Positions 1 through 5,470 of a stretch of 15,267 nt of DNA are shown in pieces. Below the pieces are notes generated by a model. That model made no database searches and was not told the DNA's origin. It saw only the letters and a list, made by a program, of their open reading frames with translations. The stretch is from Minisyncoccota bacterium. Its GTDB lineage: Bacteria; Patescibacteriota; Minisyncoccia; Phycocordibacterales; UBA1006. Made by a program: the position numbers and the translations under genes. The stretch lies in the NCBI GenBank assembly GCA_937970115.1, contig CALBVO010000004.1:1-15267 (forward strand), read 5' to 3'. How positions within the stretch are numbered: position 1 is the first letter of the stretch; each line of letters begins with the position of its first letter.

Positions 1-64
1 ATAACGGTTATTACTCGGGTTTGTGGTACCTGCAATTCGGGTTCGATTCCCGATAGTCACCCCA
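1..64 (+). tRNA. tRNA-His(GTG), 3' portion; 5' end lies outside the window
   Basis: The T arm is at 37-53 (TCGGG stem, TTCGATT loop, CCCGA). The anticodon arm is at 16-32, with loop TTGTGGT and anticodon GTG at 23-25. The acceptor 3' strand TAGTCAC is at 54-60, followed by discriminator C61 and an encoded CCA at 62-64. A discriminator C together with a GTG anticodon is the hallmark of tRNA-His, whose C73 pairs with the extra G-1. The D-arm 3' half precedes base 16. The 5' acceptor strand is not in the window, so the call rests on the 3' half. The antisense strand is coding: it supplies the end of the recombinase fragment at 11-634, so this tRNA is probably the attachment site of an integrated element. 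Confidence 0.88.
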
Positions 65-634
65 ACAGGAATTTGCACTGATTTTTTCAGTGCTTTTTCC
101 TTTAAAACTGTTGAAAACAAAGGTTAATTGGGCGGTTCCACTATTAAGTTCTTTATAGGTCGGTATACCATTACATACCAGCTCAAACAACTTCTTCTGC
201 CTGATAGGATTATCCTTATCTAACAAGGCTTTCTGAGGGTGTTCCACTATTTTTTTAGCATACATAATCAGCTCTTTAATATCATCTTCCTTCAGGTCCA
301 CAATATATCGGGGTGATTCTTTATTTGTGATCTCTGCCTCAATATCTTCAATCTTTTCTTCCAATAGTTTTATAACAGAAGAGCTACTTGCTTGGATGAT
401 ACTCTCAAGAGTTTGGGCCTTTTTCTCTTTTAATAAAGATACTGATTTATCCATACCTTGAGATTCTTTCACTATCTCTTTTTGTCGTCGTCTGAATTTA
501 CGTGTTAAGACTTCTTCCAGTATTTCTAGGTATTCAGGACTATAATCAAGCTCTGCAAGAAAACTATCAACAGTATTATTCATATCTTCCATACCAACAG
601 AGAACATTTTGTGACCTCGAGAGCAATGGTAGGA
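11..634 (-). pseudogene. Large serine recombinase, C-terminal fragment ending inside tRNA-His
   Basis: About 200 residues remain, from the end of the zinc-ribbon (SYHCSRGHK, then MFSVGMEDMNNTV) through a charged coiled-coil (Lys/Glu-rich, about residues 40-100) to the typical tail PIRQKKLFELV...LTFVFNSFKGKST. The catalytic resolvase domain and the recombinase domain are missing; the frame upstream closes with TAA at 644-646. An ATG at 605-607 could start a 198-residue product, but that protein could not cut DNA. The last 17 residues, WGDYRESNPNCRYHKPE, are encoded by the antisense strand of tRNA-His, as expected for a recombinase gene reading out through its own att junction. The 5' side abuts the truncated DUF2207-like gene. 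The family assignment comes from the coiled-coil and tail pattern and from the similar tail at 3346-3472. Confidence 0.72.
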
Positions 635-1229
635 ATTGTCGGTTTAGAAGGGAATATAATCATAGAAGATACTATAATTATAAACGCAGCTACAATAAAG
701 TTATTTTTGTTCTTATAAAAATAACTTTTTTCACCAATCCCATTTTTAATAATCTTCTATCAAGGTGTTGGAGATATTTATTGTGAGAATGAAAATTAAA
801 ATCTACTAATTCTATATGATCTCCTTCTTTGCTTGAATCTCCAAAAATTGATGAACAAAGCAAATATATTTCACGAGAATCATCATGGGTTGGTTTCTTT
901 TTTAGATACAGAGAATCTTGTTTTCTATTATTAGCTTTTATCTCGATAAAACCCTGAAGTACAGCATCGACAACTCCAGCTGTAATACGTTCTTGAAGAA
1001 GTAGGTGGTCTGATCTATTAGGGTCAAAATCTAAAAGTGCACCAGCTTCTCCAATAGAAATATCTGACGAAGGTTCATACTGTACTTGGTAGGGATCATC
1101 GAAAGAATCATTATCATATATACCAAAAGGAATTTTTTCTATTTTAAGAAGATTGATAATTTCCACCAAAGCTAGAAAAATCAGCAATACGACAATCAAT
1201 ATAGCTAAGTTGTCTGTAAAAAAATCCAT
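615..1229 (-). pseudogene. DUF2207-like membrane protein, frameshifted and 3'-truncated
   Basis: It starts with one transmembrane helix (residues about 7-28, NLAILIVVLLIFLALVEII). A soluble region follows with the DUF2207 C-terminal pattern: DISIGEAGALLDFD...ITAGVVDAVLQGFIEIK, then EIYLLCSSIFG. The zero-frame product is 179 residues and ends at 690. However, a -1 shift near 735-745 (after LLKMG) opens a second stretch: GEKSYFYKNKNNFIVAAF, then a hydrophobic segment IIIVSSMIIF and PSKPTIPTIALE. This is the second membrane helix expected for the family. The original gene therefore probably lost one base there, and its 3' end was then replaced by the recombinase fragment at about 615-640. DUF2207 proteins are membrane proteins of unknown function. 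A -10 box, TATACT, lies 8 bases before the ATG. Confidence 0.6.
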
Positions 1230-1237
1230 ATTAATTT

Positions 1238-1243
1238 AGTATA
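1238..1243 (-). promoter_or_regulatory. -10 box for the DUF2207-like gene (near-leaderless)
   Basis: On the minus strand TGTTATACT gives an extended -10 whose TATACT ends 8 bases before the ATG at 1229. Transcription would begin at or within 1-2 bases of the start codon. No Shine-Dalgarno sequence could fit. No convincing -35 box is seen. Confidence 0.5.
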
Positions 1244-1289
1244 ACAAAAAATCATCTTATAGTTTGCTTTAGAATTTAGTTAATTTTGC

Positions 1290-1295
1290 TATAAT
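1290..1295 (+). promoter_or_regulatory. Consensus -10 box TATAAT for the membrane protein at 1305 (near-leaderless)
   Basis: A perfect TATAAT ends 9 bases before the ATG at 1305. A weak -35 (TTTAGA, 1268-1273) lies 16 bases upstream. The 75-base gap between this gene and the divergent DUF2207-like gene thus carries two back-to-back promoters. Confidence 0.55.
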
Positions 1296-1304
1296 TTAAT
1301 TGTT

Positions 1305-1736
1305 ATGGAAAAATACCAAAAATATATTAAACATACTTATAAGGCTGCTCGATTTTTAGGTTGCCTAATTGCCATTATGATTATCGCCATTATTGGTCTT
1401 ACAATTTATTCTCAAGCGAATTTCGGCTTTAATCAATTCTCAGCATTATTTTCACTTGTTGAAGGTGGGTTAATCAACCCATTATCATTAATAACAACTG
1501 TTGGTCCAATGCTAATATATCCTATTTTATTGATTGTATCTGCTCATCGCATTAAAAAATCACAAAATAATATAGACAAAGTAAAAAAAGAACTTCTTTA
1601 TCTTTTAATATTTAATATAATCGCACTATTCTTTGGTGCAGGTTTATTTGCCTTAGTTCTTATTGGTTATCCAGCATTAACTCGTCACTATATTAATAAA
1701 TTTAAAAAAAATCAGACGTTAACTAATCAAGTGTAG
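1305..1736 (+). CDS. Small multi-pass membrane protein, family not recognised
   Basis: The product has 143 residues and I do not recognise a family. Hydrophobic stretches suggest three membrane helices: residues about 15-36 (AARFLGCLIAIMIIAIIGLTI), 55-82 (LINPLSLITT..MLIYPILLIV) and 96-122 (LLYLLIFNIIALFFGAGLFALVLIGY). A basic loop lies between the second and third helices (AHRIKKSQNNIDKVKKE), and a basic tail (HYINKFKKNQ) suggests the C-terminus is cytoplasmic. The gene is divergent from the DUF2207-like gene and has its own consensus -10 box and a strong hairpin terminator after the stop, so it is probably monocistronic. It lies between two recombinase scars but is itself intact. The function is unknown. 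Confidence 0.75.
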   Translation: MEKYQKYIKHTYKAARFLGCLIAIMIIAIIGLTIYSQANFGFNQFSALFSLVEGGLINPLSLITTVGPMLIYPILLIVSAHRIKKSQNNIDKVKKELLYLLIFNIIALFFGAGLFALVLIGYPALTRHYINKFKKNQTLTNQV

Positions 1737-1764
1737 GTTATAGAAAAAACTAAAAACACTTTTT

Positions 1765-1795
1765 AAAAACAAGGAAATCCTTGTTTTTATTTTTT
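1765..1795 (+). terminator. Rho-independent terminator after the membrane protein
   Basis: The inverted repeat AAAAACAAGGA (1765-1775) and TCCTTGTTTTT (1778-1788) leaves a very short loop and is followed by ATTTTTT. The A-rich left arm would also allow termination from the other strand. Confidence 0.75.
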
Positions 1796-1814
1796 AAGTA
1801 TCAATGAACATTTG

Positions 1815-1820
1815 ATATAC
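1815..1820 (+). promoter_or_regulatory. -10 box TATACT in front of the ATG at 1830
   Basis: GATATACT ends 9 bases before an ATG that opens MKTTIAYRRS and then stops. The promoter plus start codon suggests a once-functional gene began here, although only ten codons remain. Confidence 0.4.
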
Positions 1821-1829
1821 TAATCACAT

Positions 1830-1862
1830 ATGAAAACAACAATCGCTTACCGAAGGTCTTGA
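1830..1862 (+). pseudogene. Possible N-terminal stub of a serine recombinase
   Basis: ATG at 1830 reads MKTTIAYRRS and then TGA at 1860-1862. This matches the first beta strand of serine recombinases, where a start of the type M-K-x-x-I-x-Y-x-R-x-S carries the catalytic Ser one or two residues later. Here the sequence is cut at about the position of that Ser, and the surface-protein frame takes over (LDAVVTSTY from about 1858). Ten residues is too short to be sure, so chance similarity cannot be excluded. The near-leaderless promoter just upstream and the three other recombinase remnants nearby support the reading. Confidence 0.35.
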
Positions 1863-2304
1863 TGCGGTTGTAACATCAACCTACAAGAAACTACAAAGTG
1901 TGTCTGGAGATAATAACGATATTGCAGAATTTGAAATCCAAATGGATATTAACGCATTTAAGCAAACAGCATACGTTTCAGAAAATGCTATGACTGCTGT
2001 TACATACTCAATTATTAATGCAACGACTGGAGAGGTGGTGTACGATTCACATGGAGACCAAACAGGAACTATGGTCGCATCAATTTCAAGTAATGCTAGT
2101 GAAACAGATGGTTACTACCGATTTGATCAAGGTAAGAAAAAGAACCTTACTCTTTCGGCAAGTTACAAACCAGGTATTTCTGGATCATATCGATTACGTT
2201 TAGATAGTATTGAGTTTAATTCAATTCCATCTGCACCAAATACAACTTATATTGCTACTCCAAGCTCTGACTTCAGAACTGGAAACGTAAATATTATTAA
2301 CTAA
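1843..2304 (+). pseudogene. C-terminal domain of a secreted surface protein, 5'-truncated
   Basis: The frame is open from 1834, but the only start-like codon before the conserved part is GTG at 1900 (134 residues), and no signal peptide is present. The sequence is a beta-rich domain of the kind that ends CPR surface proteins. It runs LQSVSGDNNDIAEFEIQMD, an alternation typical of a beta-sandwich, then YSIINATTGEVVYDS, GYYRFDQGKKKNLTLSASY, GSYRLRLDSIEF, and finishes DFRTGNVNIIN. Such domains normally sit at the end of a much longer exported protein. The upstream kilobase or more is therefore missing, replaced at about 1858 by the recombinase-like stub. A hairpin terminator follows. No specific ligand can be inferred. 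Confidence 0.6.
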
Positions 2305-2309
2305 TGAAG

Positions 2310-2370
2310 CTTAAGAAGATACTTATTTCTTAAGTTAAGCAATCAGAGCGAAAGCTCTTTTTGTTTTTTT
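2310..2370 (+). terminator. Tandem hairpins and T-tract terminator
   Basis: The first hairpin is CTTAAGAA (2310-2317) with TTCTTAAG (2327-2334). The second is AGAGC (2345-2349), loop GAAA, GCTCT (2354-2358), followed by a T-tract to 2370. The second is the likely terminator. It has a stable GAAA tetraloop. Confidence 0.75.
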
Positions 2371-2428
2371 ATGTATACTAAAAATAGTACAGGTTTCATC
2401 TGTATCTATTAATAAAGAAAAAATAATT

Positions 2429-3205
2429 ATGAAATTAACAAAAACATACATCCTAGCCTTAGCTCTGATGCTGACACTGGGTATTGCTTCAGTATCGTTT
2501 GCTCAAGAAGATGTAAATCTTGAAGCAGTAACTGAAACAGAAATTACTCTTAGTGAACTTGTTTCTGACGAAGTCGCTATAGAATTAGGTCTTGATGGTG
2601 AAGTTGGGATTAGTAATGAACTAACATTAGAAGAAGCAGTAGAAATTATCGTTGATGCAGAAGAAGTATCCGATGATGAGGTTATTACTGGTGACATTGT
2701 TATCACGACAGACGAATACGTTGTGATTGAAACAGAGCCTGGAGAATATGTAAAAGTTCCAGTGACTGCTAAAAAAGGAGGTCAACGAAAACGAACAGGA
2801 GCTTTTATAGCACTTTCAGCAACTCAACCAGGACATACTCTCACTATTGTTCCTGAGACAAGTTCAACTACAAAAGTAACAGGTGCAACATTTGCTAATG
2901 GAAATATAACCAATGCATCAACAAATCAATCATATAAAGTTTCCTCATCAACAAAAGTTGTAGTGAATGGTGAAGAATCATCTCAATCAGAACTTAATGA
3001 TATTGATGAAAATGATCAAGTTACCGTTGTAACGGATGATGAAGGGGAAGTTATTGCTATTACTGTTATTGAAGGAGCTGAGGTTCAAGAAGGGATTACT
3101 CCAGCTGAAACAGAAAACGAAGAAGATAAAAAAACTCCTTGGGGATGGATTATTGCAGTTCTTGCTGTGGTAGGGATTATTGTTATTACTCGACGTTCTA
3201 AATAA
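2429..3205 (+). CDS. Secreted acidic protein with C-terminal membrane anchor
   Basis: The product has 258 residues. A clear signal peptide (KLTKTYILALALMLTLGIASVSFA) would be cleaved after residue 25. Residues 26-110 are strongly acidic and Val/Ile/Thr/Glu-rich. Residues about 135-220 resemble the small beta-barrel repeats seen in DUF5666-like proteins: GATFANGNITNAS, YKVSSSTKVVVNG, then DQVTVVTDDEGEVIAITVIEG. An acidic spacer (ETENEEDKK) leads to PWGWIIAVLAVVGIIVITRRSK, a C-terminal helix followed by RRSK. This layout (hydrophobic helix plus positive tail) looks like a sortase substrate, but no LPxTG is present, so it more likely stays as a single-span anchor holding the domain outside the membrane. 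No Shine-Dalgarno is seen before the ATG. The function is unknown. Confidence 0.8.
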   Translation: MKLTKTYILALALMLTLGIASVSFAQEDVNLEAVTETEITLSELVSDEVAIELGLDGEVGISNELTLEEAVEIIVDAEEVSDDEVITGDIVITTDEYVVIETEPGEYVKVPVTAKKGGQRKRTGAFIALSATQPGHTLTIVPETSSTTKVTGATFANGNITNASTNQSYKVSSSTKVVVNGEESSQSELNDIDENDQVTVVTDDEGEVIAITVIEGAEVQEGITPAETENEEDKKTPWGWIIAVLAVVGIIVITRRSK

Positions 3206-3212
3206 CTTTTTA

Positions 3213-3243
3213 AAAAGAACCCTAATGTAGGTTCTTTTCATTT
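3213..3243. terminator. Bidirectional hairpin terminator
   Basis: AAAAGAACC (3213-3221) pairs with GGTTCTTTT (3230-3238) around an 8-base loop. It ends the secreted protein gene on the plus strand, and the broken minus-strand gene whose stop codon is at 3238-3240. The stem is shared with the terminators at 4717 and 8777. Confidence 0.75.
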
Positions 3244-3348
3244 AGATATAGTGAAATTACGAGTAGGGTAAAAGACGGGAATATGAATTGTTGTATCATT
3301 TCTTTGCTCAAACACAGTTCTAACTTCCTCTACGACGTTACCCAAGAC
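3238..3348 (-). pseudogene. 3' end of an unidentified minus-strand gene
   Basis: A minus-strand frame with no internal stop reads VLGNVVEEVRTVFEQRND, then TTIHIPVFYPTRNFTISK, and ends at TGA 3238-3240, right on the terminator. Upstream the frame closes at 3352-3354 and runs into the recombinase tail in a different frame. No start codon gives a sensible protein. I do not recognise the parent gene. The amino-acid pattern and its placement directly before a terminator suggest the genuine end of a lost gene, not noise. Confidence 0.4.
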
Positions 3349-3472
3349 GGGTCAAAGTGCTACTTTCAGTAGTGCTTTTTCCTTTATAACCATTGAAAAT
3401 AAAGGTTAATTTATGGTTTCGACTAATGAAGTTTTCGTAGTCTGGAAACTCTTCAAATACTAATTCCATTAT
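3346..3472 (-). pseudogene. Serine recombinase C-terminal tail fragment
   Basis: The minus frame reads MELVFEEFPDYENFISRN, HKLTFIFNGYKGKSTTES, and ends TRLG at TAA. It aligns with the end of the first recombinase fragment: ELV-x4-P-x-Y, then LTF-x-FN-x2-KGKST. At DNA level, both share a run equivalent to AGTGCTTTTTCCTTTA on the plus strand (around 91-106 and 3373-3388). Only about 40 residues survive. The left end passes into the gene end at 3238-3348, and the right end passes into the plus-strand gene end at 3468-3545, so both sides are recombination joints. Confidence 0.55.
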
Positions 3473-3545
3473 TGGTATTACAAAACACGCATATGCTAAT
3501 AAAGTGAGAAGAAAATTATTAAAAGTGTATCGTGAAAGTCAATAA
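3468..3545 (+). pseudogene. 3' end of an unidentified plus-strand gene
   Basis: From about 3468 the plus strand reads IIGITKHAYANKVRRKLLKV and then YRESQ-stop. This basic, helical C-terminus looks like coding sequence. Its upstream part is missing and replaced by the recombinase tail; the frame closes at 3438. It is too short to assign to a family. Confidence 0.35.
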
Positions 3546-3607
3546 TCATTTTACAAGAGACCGTGAATATATCTACAATTTATTACATATTCAAGGTTAA
3601 TTATAAT

Positions 3608-3674
3608 AATCGTATCAAAACCTGTACTTAATCGTATCATTATGATACGATTTTTGTATATGAATGATACGATT
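3608..3674. promoter_or_regulatory. Symmetric four-half-site operator over the fic start
   Basis: The half-site AATCGTATCA occurs at 3608-3617 and 3630-3639. Its inverse TGATACGATT occurs at 3643-3652 and 3665-3674. The two inner copies form a perfect palindrome, AATCGTATCAT / T / ATGATACGATT (3630-3652), centred on 3641, and the outer copies lie 22 bases further out on each side. A TATAAT (3602-3607) lies just left of the array. Two helical turns between repeats place all four half-sites on one DNA face, as expected for a dimer of dimers. The likely ligand is the N-terminal HTH of the Fic protein (autoregulation). Confidence 0.65.
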
Positions 3675-4718
3675 ACATTAAATAAGCGACAGCAGAAAAT
3701 ATTACGTTTCTGTATTTTTTCACAAAAACCTGTTTCTTCGTCAGATATTTTAGAGGGAATTTCATCAGATAGCTCTTTGGTAACTATTAAACGTGACGTA
3801 AGCGAGTTATCTGAATATGGATATATTATTAAGGAAGGTGCTGGTGCTGGTACAAAATATACTATTTCAGTATTAGGTCGTATCAACACTACTATTGATA
3901 TTCAAAAATTTAGTGAAATAGACACTGATAAACGATTTACCGATAACTACTTTAATTTTAATTTGTTTAATGAATATCCTGTATCAGTATTTAATTCATC
4001 AGAAAAAAAAGAACTTGATGGTATTCATTCTGAATATATACAAAATACTCAAAACACATCAGAAACGTTACATAAAAAAGAACTTGAACGTTTTGTTATT
4101 GAGTTATCGTGGAAGTCATCACGTATTGAAGGGAATACCTATACCTTACTCGATACGGAACGATTGATCCGTGACGGTATTAAGTCTGAAAAAAATACCG
4201 ATGATGAAGCTATAATGATTTTGAACCATAAAAAAGCTTTTGATTATATCTTGGAAAACAAAGAAACCTTTAGAGAAAAAATATCACTAGCTAAAATAGC
4301 AGAGGTTCATAAAATTCTCGTAAAAGATTTAAACCTTTCATCAGAAGCACGAGCTGGGCGAGTAGGTATCACGGGGTCAAATTATTTACCACTAGATAAT
4401 AGTTATCAAATTGTTGAAGCAATAGCAGATTTATGTAAAAAAATTGATACTCTTGAATTAGCTTACGACAAGGCATTACTTGCGTTGGTAGGGTTGAGCT
4501 ACATTCAAACTTTTGAAGATGGAAATAAACGTATCGCACGATTTATCACAAATGCCATTCTATTGGCGTATGGATATGCACCATTATCATATAGAAGTGT
4601 AGATGAAGAACACTATCGTGAAGCAATGTTGGTGTTTTATGAAACTCAATCAATAGTTGCTGTAAAAGATATATTTATGGGTCAGTATCTATTTTCTACA
4701 AAGAATTACTCGCTATAA
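3642..4718 (+). CDS. HTH-Fic protein with Gln in place of the catalytic His
   Basis: The product has 358 residues (352 if the ATG at 3660 is used; that start leaves the palindrome upstream of the coding region and may be the real one). Residues about 12-75 form a winged helix-turn-helix (KRQQKILRFCIFSQKPVSSS...IKRDVSELSEYGYI). Residues about 145-345 form a Fic domain. The inhibitory-helix motif S-x3-E-G is present at 159-164 (SSRIEGN), as in class II Fic proteins. The active-site loop reads QTFEDGNKRIAR at 289-300. The anion-binding EDGNKR part and final Arg are intact, but the first residue, normally the catalytic His of HxFx(D/E)GN, is Gln (CAA at 4506-4508). Fic enzymes transfer AMP to Ser/Thr/Tyr of target proteins. 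With this change, transferase activity is doubtful, and a DNA-binding or nucleotide-sensing role is possible. The gene ends at a bidirectional terminator. Confidence 0.85.
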   Translation: MIRFLYMNDTITLNKRQQKILRFCIFSQKPVSSSDILEGISSDSSLVTIKRDVSELSEYGYIIKEGAGAGTKYTISVLGRINTTIDIQKFSEIDTDKRFTDNYFNFNLFNEYPVSVFNSSEKKELDGIHSEYIQNTQNTSETLHKKELERFVIELSWKSSRIEGNTYTLLDTERLIRDGIKSEKNTDDEAIMILNHKKAFDYILENKETFREKISLAKIAEVHKILVKDLNLSSEARAGRVGITGSNYLPLDNSYQIVEAIADLCKKIDTLELAYDKALLALVGLSYIQTFEDGNKRIARFITNAILLAYGYAPLSYRSVDEEHYREAMLVFYETQSIVAVKDIFMGQYLFSTKNYSL

Positions 4719-4747
4719 CAAAAAGAACTATTGAAGTTCTTTTTGTT
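4717..4747. terminator. Bidirectional terminator between fic and the recombinase fragment
   Basis: A 13-bp stem, AACAAAAAGAACT (4717-4729) with AGTTCTTTTTGTT (4735-4747), has a 5-base loop and T-runs on both strands. It serves both the Fic gene and the convergent recombinase fragment, whose stop codon lies inside it. Confidence 0.85.
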
Positions 4748-5470
4748 TAGGTTCGTATTGCATATATAAAGTCCAAACTTGGTCTACTACTTGACCCATT
4801 AATGGACTAATACGGTCCAAATCACTAAACGAGCCTTGCATTGCAATGGCTTTTTTAGGTTCTATCAAGTTGTATTCAGATTTGATTGAATTCACGAGTG
4901 ATAGAACCTCTTTATAAATAGGTTTTAGTTCAATATGTATCTGCTTATCTTTTGCAGTATATTCAGAGCCTACTTGTTTTACCAAAAATCTCTTTTCCTC
5001 TATATCTGCTTTCTCCATGGCTTCTTTGTATTCTTTCTGTAAATTAAATCCTTGTCGAACATCTTTGTAAATATCAGTATTATTTGATTCTTTGAGAATA
5101 ATAATCTTATCTTCTAATTCTTTCTTTTGCTTTTCGAGATCAGTTTTTCTTTTTGAGTAACCTTCAGAATCAATATCTCCACTTAACCGCATATCAAATA
5201 GAGTTTCAATCTTAGCTTCGATTCTTCTTATTTCTCTTTGTCGCTGGTTGATTATTTTTTGATTAATTTTACTTTCTCCTTGAAGTTCTTTATGAAGAAG
5301 GTCTAAACAGTAGTCAGTTATTGTTTTAGGTAGCTGAAGCGTACCTGTTTTTGATAGTATTTGCTCTTCTAGGCTACGTATTTCTACTGATCCTTGTGAG
5401 CACCTATTAGTAACTCTTTTAACGCAATGATAGTACGTAAAGGTTTGAGTCGTACCGTTACGACGCTTTA
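4728..5470 (-). pseudogene. Large serine recombinase fragment from zinc ribbon to C-terminus
   Basis: The minus frame is open from about 5470. It reads KRRNGTTQTFTYYHCVKR, then NRCSQGSVEIRSLEEQI. This is the second half of the recombinase zinc ribbon (YYHC...RC), followed by the long coiled-coil domain (RQREIRRIEAKIETLFDMRL, SKRKTDLEKQKKELEDKI), and ending VDQVWTLYMQYEPKQKELQ. The first Cys pair, the recombinase domain and the catalytic resolvase domain (about 300 residues) are absent, and a TAG closes the frame at 5475-5477. Internal Met at 5192 could start a 154-residue piece, but this is not a functional protein. The 5' side joins head-to-head onto a truncated surface-protein gene. It differs from the fragment at 11-634 in sequence, so it derives from a different recombinase. 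Confidence 0.75.

Noticed and set aside
502..786. Plus-strand open frame of 94 residues
   Set aside because: It runs antisense to the recombinase fragment and the DUF2207-like 3' end. Its Arg/Tyr/Asn-rich composition is an antisense product.
3546..3607. A second gene or small RNA upstream of fic
   Set aside because: I see only A+T-rich sequence with a TATAAT at its right end. There is no stable hairpin or open frame.
3608..3674. CRISPR-like repeats
   Set aside because: There are only four half-sites in a mirror-symmetric layout and no variable spacers; this is an operator pattern.
3551..3889. Minus-strand open frame of 112 residues
   Set aside because: It lies antisense over the fic operator and the HTH coding region. 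It has no family resemblance, and the plus strand is clearly coding.
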